From Chlamydiales bacterium (lineage in GTDB: Bacteria; Chlamydiota; Chlamydiia; Chlamydiales; JAAKFR01): a DNA stretch of 64,000 nucleotides. Below the pieces are notes generated by a model. It did no database searches, had not been told where the DNA came from, and saw only the letters and a program-made list of their open reading frames with translations. Both the position numbers and the translations under genes were made by a program. The DNA lies in NCBI GenBank assembly GCA_024233495.1, contig JACKPM010000006.1, forward strand, positions 1 through 64,000, read 5' to 3'. Shown piece by piece: positions 18,079-27,054 of this stretch (positions are counted from its first letter, which is position 1; every line of letters begins with the position of its first letter).

Positions 18079-18835
18079 ACTGTGGTTTTGTTCTCTCCAT
18101 CATCGTCGAAATTTCAGTCCCCTCCTCATTGAGGCTACGCACGTGGAGTGGAAGCCCATTTTGCGCCGCAAGTTGAAGTGCGCGTGGATGCAAAACATTT
18201 CCTGTGCGTTGCACAATTGTGAGTGCCTCTTCATAAGTCAAAGCGCTCATTCTCTTAGCCCCTTTATCTTTTGGGTGATGAGAAAAAATGCCAGGCACAT
18301 CTTTGTAGAAGATCACTTTTTCAGCGTTGAGCGCCACTCCCAAAGCAACGGCAGATGTGTCAGAGCCGCCCCGTCCTAATGTCGTGATCTCTTTTTCCAG
18401 TGAAACTCCTTGAAATCCTGCGACAATCACCACCTTTTCTGCGCTCAAAGCTGAAATGAGGCGGGTTGGACGCACATCTAAAATGCGCGCTTCAGTGTGA
18501 TCCGAAGTGGTGATGATTCCTGACTGACTCCCCGTAAAGCTCACACCTACCTTTCCCTGTCGATCAAGTGCCATGGCAAAAAGAGCAATACTGATCCTCT
18601 CTCCCACACTCACCAACATGTCGAGCTCTCTGCGGGGAGGACTAGGATGCACCTCCAAAGCCAAATCGATGAGCTGATCAGTCACGCCTGCAAGAGCGCT
18701 TAAAACCACTACGCTGCCAGGTGGTACTATCTCAGCAATTTTTGAAAAACTCTTAGGATTCTTCAAAACCCCACTCCCAAATTTCATGATGAGAGTTTTA
18801 TTCTTTTGCGGTATACTTGCCGCCGGCATGTTCAA
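18041..18835 (-). CDS. lysC: Aspartokinase catalytic domain, no ACT domains
   Basis: Amino-acid-kinase fold protein of 264 residues most like aspartokinase, which makes aspartyl phosphate for lysine/diaminopimelate synthesis. Visible motifs: IMKFGSGVL (canonical KFGGTSV region), SVGERISIALFA, FTGSQSGIITT and TTLGRGGSDTSAVALG, then YKDVPGIFSHHP. The two C-terminal ACT domains of normal aspartokinases (total about 400-450 residues) are absent, so no lysine or threonine feedback would be expected. Start: TTG at 18835 has AAGGA 9 bases upstream; the ATG at 18829 is the alternative. The KFG motif needs the preceding strand, so starts further in are unlikely. It overlaps the divergent yhhQ start. 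Confidence 0.8.
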   Translation of the reverse strand: MNMPAASIPQKNKTLIMKFGSGVLKNPKSFSKIAEIVPPGSVVVLSALAGVTDQLIDLALEVHPSPPRRELDMLVSVGERISIALFAMALDRQGKVGVSFTGSQSGIITTSDHTEARILDVRPTRLISALSAEKVVIVAGFQGVSLEKEITTLGRGGSDTSAVALGVALNAEKVIFYKDVPGIFSHHPKDKGAKRMSALTYEEALTIVQRTGNVLHPRALQLAAQNGLPLHVRSLNEEGTEISTMMERTKPQYEEPLSADCYAL

Positions 18836-19475
18836 TGTAGTTATCCTTTTTCTTTACGTCACTGTTGTTTCTCTACTCTCCCTAGGAATGTTGAGGTTGG
18901 GAAGAGAGGCTGCTTGCGCTTGGCTCGCTCTTTTAGCAGTTTCAATGAATCTTTTTGTCCTCAAACAAGTTGAGCTTTTTAGACTCCATGTGACTGCAAG
19001 CGAAGCATTGAGTGTAGGATATCTCTTGACACTAAATTTAATTCAAGAATTTTATGGGCGCACATTTGCCAAGCGTATGGTAAAAATCATTTTTATCTCA
19101 ACGCTTGCCTTTTTGCTTCTCTCCCGTTGCCACCTTCTCTACCAAGGAACCGGACCCGATTACGAAACTCTCCTTTCTCCACTTCCTCGTCTACTCTTCG
19201 CTTCACTTGCTACTTTTCTCATCGTACAGACGATTGATCTCTCTTTTTTTTCTTATCTACGAGAGAAGACGCACGGACGCTTTCTTGTGCTCCGTACAAC
19301 AGGAACGCTTTTGCTCTCACAAACACTCGATACAGCGCTCTTTACCTTCCTAGGTCTTTGGGGCATTGTGGAGTCACCTTGGCACGTGATCTTCTTTTCT
19401 CTTGTCATCAAAGGAGTTGTGATTGCACTCCAAACCCCTTTTATCTCCCTATCCAAGAGGGTTGTTCATGTTTGA
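18828..19475 (+). CDS. yhhQ: Queuosine-precursor transporter (YhhQ family)
   Basis: Membrane protein of about 215 residues with six hydrophobic segments and the family-like LIQEFYGRTFAKRMVKI motif, plus a polar IDLSFFSYLREKTHGRF segment. YhhQ proteins import queuine or its precursors. The next gene, tgt, inserts these bases into tRNA and overlaps this one by 8 bases, which supports the call. Start ATG at 18828 is chosen; the frame is open to an ATG at 18786 that would lie deep inside the divergent aspartokinase gene. Confidence 0.82.
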   Translation: MFNVVILFLYVTVVSLLSLGMLRLGREAACAWLALLAVSMNLFVLKQVELFRLHVTASEALSVGYLLTLNLIQEFYGRTFAKRMVKIIFISTLAFLLLSRCHLLYQGTGPDYETLLSPLPRLLFASLATFLIVQTIDLSFFSYLREKTHGRFLVLRTTGTLLLSQTLDTALFTFLGLWGIVESPWHVIFFSLVIKGVVIALQTPFISLSKRVVHV

Positions 19476-20586
19476 GCTCATCTATCAGTCGAAAAAAAGT
19501 CGTGCCCGAGTGGGGCGCATACACACCGAACATGGCATCATCGACACGCCCAATTTTGTTGCCGTTGGCACCAATGGCACGCTGAAAGCAATGAACAACG
19601 ATCTTGTCGACAAAATAGGCTTGCAGCTTATGTTTTGCAACACCTATCACCTCCTAGTTCAGCCAGGCACAGAGATAGTCAAACAAGCAGGTGGGCTGCA
19701 CAAATTCATCAACAGAAAGCAACCTCTCATTACGGATTCTGGAGGGTTTCAAGTTTTTAGCCTCGCTTACGGCTCTGTGCACAATGAAATTAAATCTAAG
19801 GGAAAGAAGCAACATGACGGCTCTGTAATGAAGATCACAGAGGAGGGCGTTCTCTTTCGTTCATACCGCGATGGAAAAAAAATTCTCCTTACCCCTGAAA
19901 GCTCAATTCAGGCTCAAAAGGATCTTGGCGCTGACATCATCATCCCCTTTGACGAGCTCCCTCCTTACCACATTGAAGAAAGGGCGCTAAAAAAATCGCT
20001 TGAACGCACACATAGATGGGAAATTCGCTCGCTTAAAAAGCACCTCGAAAATCCACAAAAGCAACGGATCTACGCCGTCATTCACGGCGGCATCGACCCA
20101 GCTTTGCGAAAAGAGAGCTGTGAGGTACTCACAAAAGAGCCGTTTGACGGCTATGCAATTGGAGGTAGTGTTGGGAAGAATAAGAAAGAGCTCTATGATG
20201 TCATCTCCACTACCCGCCCCCACCTCCCTGACGACAAACCCAATCACCTTCTTGGCATTGGCGACCTAGCCTCTTTGCGCGAACTCATCCCCCTCGGCAT
20301 CGATACCTTCGACAGCTCTTACCCAACAAAGGCAGCGCGGCACGGCCTCCTCCTCACAAAAGAGGGAGGTGTAAAAATCAACCAAACAAAATATAAGACA
20401 AAGTTTGACCCAATCGAAAAGGGGTGTACTTGCCCCACTTGTGAAAAATACACTCTCGCCTATCTACACCACCTCTTCAAAGCAAAAGAGGTCACCTCTC
20501 TTGTCCTTGCCTCTATCCACAACCTCCACTTTATGGTGAGGTGGATGGAAGAGATGCGAGAAGAGATTTTGAATGACCGTCTATGA
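19468..20586 (+). CDS. tgt: tRNA-guanine transglycosylase
   Basis: Exchanges G34 for queuine or preQ1 in tRNAs with GUN anticodons. 372 residues from the ATG at 19468 (MFELIYQSKK), which has AAGAGGG upstream and overlaps yhhQ by 8 bases. Motifs: TDSGGFQVFSL with a catalytic Asp, FDELPPY, VIHGG, GGSVGK, and the zinc site CTCPTC followed by a histidine. Oddities: the usual bacterial nucleophile motif FDCVxPTRxAR reads FDSSYPTKAARHG, and the substrate-loop motif GGLAVGE reads GGSVGKNKKE. Both may reflect altered base preference (queuine rather than preQ1), an inference strengthened by the adjacent transporter. Confidence 0.93.
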   Translation: MFELIYQSKKSRARVGRIHTEHGIIDTPNFVAVGTNGTLKAMNNDLVDKIGLQLMFCNTYHLLVQPGTEIVKQAGGLHKFINRKQPLITDSGGFQVFSLAYGSVHNEIKSKGKKQHDGSVMKITEEGVLFRSYRDGKKILLTPESSIQAQKDLGADIIIPFDELPPYHIEERALKKSLERTHRWEIRSLKKHLENPQKQRIYAVIHGGIDPALRKESCEVLTKEPFDGYAIGGSVGKNKKELYDVISTTRPHLPDDKPNHLLGIGDLASLRELIPLGIDTFDSSYPTKAARHGLLLTKEGGVKINQTKYKTKFDPIEKGCTCPTCEKYTLAYLHHLFKAKEVTSLVLASIHNLHFMVRWMEEMREEILNDRL

Positions 20587-20590
20587 TATA

Positions 20591-21085
20591 GATGGTGTCG
20601 TCAAATTTTCTCCTTTGTGAGGCGAGAGATTTTCTAGATGGTGTCGTCAAATTTTCTCCTTTGTGAGGCGAGAGATTTTCTAGATGGTGTCGTCAAATTT
20701 TCTCCTTTGTGAGGCGAGAGATTTTCTAGGCAAAATGCGCAATCGAAAGCGAAGGGAGTAGCCAAAGCGCTACTTCCGAGGTTGCGAGGGCGCATTTTGG
20801 CAGAAAAGATCCGGCTGACAAAGGAGAAAATTTGACGACACCATCTAGGCAAAATGCGCAATCGAAAGCGAAGGGAGTAGCCAAAGCGCTACTTCCGAGG
20901 TTGCGAGGGCGCATTTTGGCAGAAAAGATCCGGCTGACAAAGGAGAAAATTTGACGACACCATCTAGGCAAAATGCGCAATCGAAAGCGAAGGGAGTAGC
21001 CAAAGCGCTACTTCCGAGGTTGCGAAGGTGCATTTTGGCAGAAAAGATCCGGCTGACAAAGGAGAAAATTTGACGACACCATCTA
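20591..21085. repeat. Nested MITE A array (three elements inside one another)
   Basis: Three identical 46-bp left halves (starts 20591, 20637, 20683) are followed by three 119-bp right halves (20729-20847, 20848-20966, 20967-21085). The LLLRRR order, with every junction at the internal TCTAGG, is what results when one element inserts at the internal TA of another, twice. The right halves are almost identical (GAAGGTGC versus GAGGGCGC in the last). It lies between the tgt stop and the end of the efflux operon. Just after it, TAGTCAAATCGATTCAA resembles a MITE B end. Confidence 0.92.
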
Positions 21086-21096
21086 GTCAAATCGAT

Positions 21097-22482
21097 TCAA
21101 TAGTTCGGCTTTTCTGGGGGATACCAGCTTGAGCCAAGAGATTCAAAAATCGCGGTCAATGTGTAGAAACTGTTTCCCTTTGCATCTTCATAGTCGAGTT
21201 GTCCTTGGAAGAGGTGTCTTTCTGCATCGAGGAATGTGAGGTAGTCGTTTTCCCCCTCTTGGTAGCGTAAGTAAGAGAGGTAGCGGTATTGCGCGAGCGC
21301 TTCGACGCGCGCCTTTTGTGTCTTTTCAGTCTCAAGCGCAATTTTGTGCGCAATAAGAGCATCATTCACTTCCCGCACACCATTGAGTAGCGTTTGCGCA
21401 TATTCATAAATCGCTTCTTTCTTTTTAGCCTGCGAGAGTCGTAAATTGCTGATAAGACGGCCACCGGTGAAGATCTGCTGCACAAAATCTCCTCCCCATG
21501 ACCAGACAGTAGCAGGCGTCCGCAAAAAGTCGGTCCAACGGCTCGCCTCCGACCCCCACGATCCGTCTGCCATAATCTTAGGCAAGAACTTAGCGCGTGC
21601 AACACCGATATTGGCATTTGCTGCCATCAACTTGTGTTCCATTTGCTGCACATCGGGACGCATACAGATGATATCGGCAGGTGCTTCGGCAGGAATTGAG
21701 GCAGGCATGCTAAGTTGGTCAAGAGGCGCTCCACGTGCAATGTTATGAGAAGGTTCGCCAAGCAATAGAGAGAGAAGGTTTTCTGCTTCAGCAATGATCT
21801 TTGTGTAGAGCTCAACGCGCACCTGCGCTACCTCTACCTCAGAGAGCGCTTGCTCAACGGGCATTTGTGAAGTCAGCCCTAAATCAAAGCGAAGCTTCGC
21901 TTGATCAAGTCCCTCTTGCCGCGTATAGAGCGTGCGCATCGAAATCGCAAGCTGCGCATCTGCTTGTCTTAGCTGCACGTAGGTATTTACTACAGACGAA
22001 GTGAGTTGAAGTGTAACCAAATGCGCAGCATCGATAGAGGCAAGATAGTCAAAGCGCGCTGCTTGAGCGGCACTTCTCACCTCTCCCCAAATGTCTACCC
22101 AATACGATGGCTGAAAGAGAAAACCAAAGACGTTGAAGAGATCTTGTCCCTGTGGCGCTGCTAAAACCGAGTCAGAGATCTTTTGCCTCGTAAAGCCACC
22201 AAGCAGCTCAAGCTGAGGCAAGAGTTTTGAGCGTACAACGCCGAGTTCTGCACAGAATTGATCGATGCGAGAAATTGCTACCTTCAGCTCTTGGTTCTGT
22301 TTCATCGAGTTTTCAACAAGCTCGTTCAAAATAGGGTCGCCAAGTTGCCGCCACCACCGCAAATCTGCGTACTCCCTAGAAGGGAGTTCTGTGCGCCATG
22401 CCTCTGGCATAGGCACATCAGGACGCTCATAGCGCGGGTGAAGTGTGCACGCCGTAAAAATCAGCAAAACAAGAAATCTCAC
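21097..22482 (-). CDS. Outer-membrane efflux lipoprotein (TolC/OprM/NodT type)
   Basis: Outer-membrane channel of a tripartite RND pump, about 461 residues. Start GTG at 22482, which overlaps the stop of the RND gene and has GGGAGAAGG just upstream. This gives a signal peptide with lipobox (MRFLVLLIFTAC, Cys12), followed by LHPRYERPDVPMPEAW typical of NodT-type proteins. Two coiled-coil hairpin repeats contain the QNQELKVAISRI and LIAHKIALETEKTQKARVEA segments. A longer frame to 22539 would remove the signal peptide from the N-terminus, so I reject it. Confidence 0.9.
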   Translation of the reverse strand: MRFLVLLIFTACTLHPRYERPDVPMPEAWRTELPSREYADLRWWRQLGDPILNELVENSMKQNQELKVAISRIDQFCAELGVVRSKLLPQLELLGGFTRQKISDSVLAAPQGQDLFNVFGFLFQPSYWVDIWGEVRSAAQAARFDYLASIDAAHLVTLQLTSSVVNTYVQLRQADAQLAISMRTLYTRQEGLDQAKLRFDLGLTSQMPVEQALSEVEVAQVRVELYTKIIAEAENLLSLLLGEPSHNIARGAPLDQLSMPASIPAEAPADIICMRPDVQQMEHKLMAANANIGVARAKFLPKIMADGSWGSEASRWTDFLRTPATVWSWGGDFVQQIFTGGRLISNLRLSQAKKKEAIYEYAQTLLNGVREVNDALIAHKIALETEKTQKARVEALAQYRYLSYLRYQEGENDYLTFLDAERHLFQGQLDYEDAKGNSFYTLTAIFESLGSSWYPPEKPNY

Positions 22483-25400
22483 ACCTTCTCCCGGTATAAC
22501 AGCTTGAAAAAGAGAGGCACGAAAAAGAGTGCAAGGCACGTTGCACTCAACATGCCACCCATCACACCTACACCAACTGAGTGACGACTCGCAGCGCCTG
22601 CTCCTTGACTAAAGACAAGTGGAATCACACCAAAGATGAAAGTGAGCGATGTCATCACAATTGCACGGAAACGGAGCTTGGCCGCTTCAAGTGCAGCATC
22701 GGCCACTGCCCACCCCTCCTGCACCTTTTGGATCGCAAACTCCACAATCAAAATCGCATTCTTTGCAGACAGTGCAATGAGTGTGACTAGCCCAATTTGA
22801 AAATAGAGGTCATTTGGCATGTGTAAAATTGAAATCGCTACAAAAGCACCAAAAATACCAAATGGCACTGCCATCAAAATTGCAAGAGGGACAGACCACT
22901 TTTCATAGAGTGCTGATAAGATAAGAAAAACCATGAGAAGCGCTGCACTCAAAACAAGGAGCGAAGAGCCACCTGTCTCTATCTCTTGGTACGCTGCACC
23001 ACTCCATCCATAGGCAATGCTGGAAGGCAGCACCTCTTTTGCAAGCTCTTCCATTGCCTTGATTGCTTGGCCAGAGGTATAGCCAGGAGCCGCTCCCCCC
23101 AAAATTTCAGCGCCAGGATAGTCGTTGAAACGGGTGACCAGATTTGGTCCCCTAGCATACCGAATCGAAATCAATGACTTGAGTGGCACCATCTTCCCTA
23201 AGCCAGAGCGCACATACATATCCCCCAGATCAGAGAGCTTCTCTCTATATTCGGGCTGTGCCTGCACAATCACTTGATAGACGCGTCCATACTTGTTGAA
23301 GTTATTGACATAAACAGAACCCACAAGAGTTTGTAGCGCTTGGAACACCTCACTCACTGGAACGCCCAACATCATCGCCTTGTACCTGTCAAGGTCGACA
23401 TAGAACTGCAAATTGTCAAACTGCGCTGTGGAAACGAGTGGAGAGAGCTCTTTTCTCTCTTTTGCCTTCTCTACTATTTGTACAATTGCGGCGCGCAAAG
23501 CCTCACTGCCACCATCACCTCGATTCTCCAGCCAAAACTCAAAGCCTCCCACTGTGCCAAGCCCTTGAATCGCAGGAGGATTGAGCGCGATCACTTCTCC
23601 ATCTGTGATGGTATTAAGCTCCTTTTGCAAGTCGACTAAAATGCGGTCAGCGTGTAACTTGCGACTCTTCCGTCTCTTCCAATCGTTTAAAATGATGAAG
23701 TTGGAGCCAATCGTAGTGCGACTGAGGTTATCGATCAAACTAAAACCTGTGAGCGCCATACTCAACTCAACACCAGGCTGCTTACGCGCAATTTCTGTAA
23801 TTTGCTGACTCACTCGCTCGGTTCTTTCCAAGCTCGCACCATCTGGCATGTTGGTGATCACAAAGAGATAGCCTTGATCCTCCTGTGGCACGAAGCCGAG
23901 CGGCGTGGAGTAAAAGAGATACACCACTGAGGCGAGCAAGAGAGCAAAAAGAGAGAGCCCAATCACAGGAGCGTGCAAAAGCTTTTTGGTCAAATAGAGA
24001 TAACCACGTGTCACCCAGTCAAAAAAAGCATTAAATAAGTGCGCCCACTTCATCTCCTTCGATTCTTTCAAAAGGAGAGCAGAGATTGCAGGCGAGAGGG
24101 TCAGGGCAACTAAACCTGAGATGGTAACCGAGACGGCAAGTGTGATGGCAAACTGCCGATAGAGCTGCCCTGCAATGCCTCCCAAAAAAGCGACCGGGAT
24201 AAAGACCGCGCACAACACAAAGACAATCGCGATCACAGGAGCCGTCACCTCATCCATTGCGCGCAGTGCAGCCTCTTTGGTTGGCAACCCTAAACGCATA
24301 TTGCGCTCTATATTTTCTACCACCACGATCGCATCATCCACCACAATGCCGATCGCCAATACAATGCCAAAAAGCGTCACCGTATTAATCGAATAGCCCA
24401 AAGCGTACATCCCAGCAAAAGTGCCCACAATCGATACAATGATTGCCATCACCGGAATCATCGTCGCACGCCACTTCTGCAAAAATAGAAAAACCACGAG
24501 CATCACTAGAATGGCTGCTTCGAAAATAGTGCGCACCACCTCGGCAATAGAAACACGCACAAAAAGCGTGGAGTCATATGGAATTGAATACTCAATCCCC
24601 TCTGGGAAGTTTTTTGTAAGCTGCTCCATCTTCGCGCGCACCTGATTCGAGACATCGAGCGCATTTGCCCCAAACTCTTGAAAGATCCCCAAAACAACCG
24701 CATCTTTTCCATTAAGCGTTGCATCTTGTGAGTAATCTTGTGCTCCAAGTGTCACTTCTGCTACATCTTTGAGCAGCACCATCGCGCCCCCAATATCCGC
24801 GCGCAACACAATGTTGCCGAACTCCTCAGGAGTAGAGAGACGCCCTTGCGAAGCAAACGGAACCGTGAGTGGAACGGGATGCACATTGGGCGCTTGCCCC
24901 AACTGTCCCAAGCCGTAATCTTTGTTTTGTTGTGAAATGGCATGGACGATGTCTTGTGGTGAAATCTCCATCTGCGCCATCAAATCGGGACGGAGCCAAA
25001 TGCGCATCGCGTAGTTGCGTTGCCCAAATGACTTGATATTGCTGATCCCTGGCACAAGGTCGAGTTCATTCACCACGTTGATCTGTGCAAAATTGCTGAC
25101 AAAAGTAGAGTCGTACTGTCCTGTCGGTGCTTGTATAGCCACTGTCATCAAAATGTTGGGAAGCTGCTTATTGACAATGACTCCCTCTTTTTGCACAGCC
25201 TCTGGTAGCTGCGCCATCGCTTGGGAGATCTTGTTTTGCACATTCACCTGTGCCATATTGGCATTTGTGCCAATCTCAAAGAAGACGTCGAGCACCATCT
25301 GCCCTGTCGAAGAGTTTTGGGAGTACATGTAGATCATATCCTCTACACCCAAAATTTGTTGCTCCATGGGGGAGGCAACGTCGTTCGCCATCACCTCAGC

Positions 25401-25562
25401 ATTTGCACCATTAAAATTTGTCGAGACTGAAATAAGTGGTGGCGTGATGTTCGGAAACTGTTCGATAGGAAGATTATGCATCGCCACAAGCCCTGCAAAA
25501 GTGATTACAAGAGAGATCACACTCGCAAAAACGGGGTGGTGAATAAAAAAGCGGGAGATCAT
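22479..25562 (-). CDS. RND efflux pump inner-membrane transporter (HAE1/AcrB type)
   Basis: Proton-driven export of amphiphilic compounds across the envelope, 1027 residues with 12 membrane segments. The N-terminus MISRFFIHHPVFASVISLVI and the TM4 pair in IVVDDAIVVVENIERNM (proton-relay Asp-Asp) are typical, as is the relay lysine in LIALSAKNAILIVEFA. Gene order on the minus strand is membrane-fusion protein, pump, outer-membrane protein, with 4-base overlaps. No regulator gene lies adjacent. Confidence 0.96.
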   Translation of the reverse strand: MISRFFIHHPVFASVISLVITFAGLVAMHNLPIEQFPNITPPLISVSTNFNGANAEVMANDVASPMEQQILGVEDMIYMYSQNSSTGQMVLDVFFEIGTNANMAQVNVQNKISQAMAQLPEAVQKEGVIVNKQLPNILMTVAIQAPTGQYDSTFVSNFAQINVVNELDLVPGISNIKSFGQRNYAMRIWLRPDLMAQMEISPQDIVHAISQQNKDYGLGQLGQAPNVHPVPLTVPFASQGRLSTPEEFGNIVLRADIGGAMVLLKDVAEVTLGAQDYSQDATLNGKDAVVLGIFQEFGANALDVSNQVRAKMEQLTKNFPEGIEYSIPYDSTLFVRVSIAEVVRTIFEAAILVMLVVFLFLQKWRATMIPVMAIIVSIVGTFAGMYALGYSINTVTLFGIVLAIGIVVDDAIVVVENIERNMRLGLPTKEAALRAMDEVTAPVIAIVFVLCAVFIPVAFLGGIAGQLYRQFAITLAVSVTISGLVALTLSPAISALLLKESKEMKWAHLFNAFFDWVTRGYLYLTKKLLHAPVIGLSLFALLLASVVYLFYSTPLGFVPQEDQGYLFVITNMPDGASLERTERVSQQITEIARKQPGVELSMALTGFSLIDNLSRTTIGSNFIILNDWKRRKSRKLHADRILVDLQKELNTITDGEVIALNPPAIQGLGTVGGFEFWLENRGDGGSEALRAAIVQIVEKAKERKELSPLVSTAQFDNLQFYVDLDRYKAMMLGVPVSEVFQALQTLVGSVYVNNFNKYGRVYQVIVQAQPEYREKLSDLGDMYVRSGLGKMVPLKSLISIRYARGPNLVTRFNDYPGAEILGGAAPGYTSGQAIKAMEELAKEVLPSSIAYGWSGAAYQEIETGGSSLLVLSAALLMVFLILSALYEKWSVPLAILMAVPFGIFGAFVAISILHMPNDLYFQIGLVTLIALSAKNAILIVEFAIQKVQEGWAVADAALEAAKLRFRAIVMTSLTFIFGVIPLVFSQGAGAASRHSVGVGVMGGMLSATCLALFFVPLFFKLLYREKV

Positions 25563-26659
25563 GACTGAGACACCATTTTGGTGATATGAACAGGAGTACC
25601 GTTTTGCACTTTATTGACCCCCTCAGCTACGACAATGTCTCCAGGCTCAAGTCCCTCTAGCATGATCCAGTCGTTGTGATACCAATCCCCAGGCACCACA
25701 GGCTGCTTCATTGCCTTTCCCTCTCGAATCACATAGACAAATGTTCCCGTTTGTCCCTGCTGAACAGCGCTTTGCGGCACGCGTAGCGCGTTAGGATATA
25801 CTGCCCCTTTCACCACAACCTTCACAAACTGACCGGGAAACATGAGATGCTTTTTGTTCGCAAAAACAGCGCGCACCAAAAAAGTGCCTGTACTCTGCTG
25901 CACAGCAGGATTGAGAAAGTCGATTTTTCCGTCGGCAGGAACAACAGTGCCATCACCTAAAATTGCCTCTACATTGAAGTTTAAATCGTCAGGCCATTTC
26001 AGATGCCCCTCTCGAATCAGCTTTTGCCCCTTCAAAAACTCCAAGTCAGAGACATTGAAGTTCACCCAGATGGGCTCAATCACATAGAGAGTGGTGAGGA
26101 GATTTTCCTCCATGGAGATGAGCGCCCCCTCCCGATACTTTGCCTCACTAGAGAGTGCAGTCACAGGAGCACGAATCGAGGCGTAACTCAAATCGAGTTC
26201 TGCCTTATAAAGCTCGGCTTCAGAACTTTCCACGCGTGCCCGTGCTGCTAATTCATCAGCAATCGCGCGGTCGTAGTCCTTCTCGCTCACAGCGTTCTCT
26301 TTGTAAAGAGGCACCATCCGCTTCACAGTCTGCCCTGCGTTCCACAAAAGCGCCTCTTGCTGCTCAAGCATGCCCTTTGCTACACCAACAGAAGCAATGA
26401 AGGGGCGCTGATCAAGCACAAACATAAGGTCCCCCTCTTGTACTAGACTCCCTTCCACATAATCAATCGATTCGAGATAGCCTTCGACGCGCGCTCTAAG
26501 CTGGACAATGTGAGAGCTTTTTGCCACACCAACATATTCAAAATTAGCTGGAATAGTGTGTGGCTCAATATGGACCGCGACAACGCCCACTGCCCTCTCC
26601 TGCTGAGGACTCCCTTTTTGGCAGCTGCAGAGCAAACAAATAAGTAAAAATTTTCTCAC
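25559..26659 (-). CDS. RND efflux membrane-fusion lipoprotein (AcrA type)
   Basis: Periplasmic adaptor linking the pump to the outer-membrane channel, 366 residues. It begins with a lipoprotein-type signal (MRKFLLICLLCSC). Then come the lipoyl half-motif VEGYLESIDYVEGSLVQEGD, a coiled-coil hairpin (residues about 90-160) and the second lipoyl half (LSYASIRAPVTALSSE). The stop overlaps the pump start (ATGA). First gene of the operon. Confidence 0.94.
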   Translation of the reverse strand: MRKFLLICLLCSCQKGSPQQERAVGVVAVHIEPHTIPANFEYVGVAKSSHIVQLRARVEGYLESIDYVEGSLVQEGDLMFVLDQRPFIASVGVAKGMLEQQEALLWNAGQTVKRMVPLYKENAVSEKDYDRAIADELAARARVESSEAELYKAELDLSYASIRAPVTALSSEAKYREGALISMEENLLTTLYVIEPIWVNFNVSDLEFLKGQKLIREGHLKWPDDLNFNVEAILGDGTVVPADGKIDFLNPAVQQSTGTFLVRAVFANKKHLMFPGQFVKVVVKGAVYPNALRVPQSAVQQGQTGTFVYVIREGKAMKQPVVPGDWYHNDWIMLEGLEPGDIVVAEGVNKVQNGTPVHITKMVSQS

Positions 26660-26697
26660 TACTCTCTGATACCAAGCCTCATTTTAAGAGTCAATTC

Positions 26698-26727
26698 TTG
26701 CGCTTATATTCATAAAACCTTTATAAT
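26698..26727 (+). promoter_or_regulatory. Probable promoter of the Inc-like/phosphatase locus
   Basis: TTGCGC, 18 bases, TATAAT. The ATG at 26735 begins only 8 bases after the -10 box, so transcription from here would give a nearly leaderless message. No ribosome-binding site precedes that ATG. Confidence 0.45.
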
Positions 26728-26734
26728 ATGCTCT

Positions 26735-27022
26735 ATGATTTGCAGGAACTTTTCAAAATCAGGCGCTTTAGAAGGAGCAGCTCCCACACAAAATTGCGAT
26801 AGAAGAGCAGCTGTCATCTCTTATGTTGCGACAGCAATTTTAGTAGGGACGGCTCTGGGCATTGGGTTAGGGTTCACGAATGCCTCTTTTAAGCTGCGCC
26901 TTGGTGTGAGTATTCCGATAGGTACTGCAGCAACAATCACCCTTGCTGTAGGCTGCATTAACTCCCAAAAGTCTCCTGACATGAGGAGAAAAGCCCCCCC
27001 CCCCATCCAGCTTCACCTTTAG
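26735..27022 (+). CDS. Inc-like membrane segment, possible N-terminal part of the phosphatase
   Basis: As written, 95 residues: a polar cysteine-containing start (MICRNFSKSGALEG), two hydrophobic lobes (about residues 28-47 and 55-72) and a short basic/proline end reached after an 11-C tract. One added C (12 C) or two lost (9 C) would join it in frame to the phosphatase at 27055, giving a protein of about 522 residues. The intervening bases read sensibly in that frame (PPHPASPLAVTERASSVQIV). It may therefore be the membrane anchor of one switchable protein, or a broken gene, or the tract may have been miscounted in sequencing. Confidence 0.6.
   Translation: MICRNFSKSGALEGAAPTQNCDRRAAVISYVATAILVGTALGIGLGFTNASFKLRLGVSIPIGTAATITLAVGCINSQKSPDMRRKAPPPIQLHL
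26994..27004 (+). repeat. 11-C homopolymer tract at a frame junction
   Basis: Eleven consecutive C residues lie within the 3' part of the Inc-like reading frame. Their number decides whether translation stops at 27022 or continues into the phosphatase frame. Long C or G runs of this size are classic slipped-strand hot spots; poly-G/C tracts in chlamydial pmp genes behave this way. Confidence 0.85.
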
Positions 27023-27054
27023 CTGTAACAGAAAGAGCTTCTTCTGTTCAGATT

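Noticed and set aside
20634..21090. Repeated short frames across the MITE A array
   Set aside because: They are translations of the non-coding repeat, identical wherever MITE A occurs; no transposase motif.
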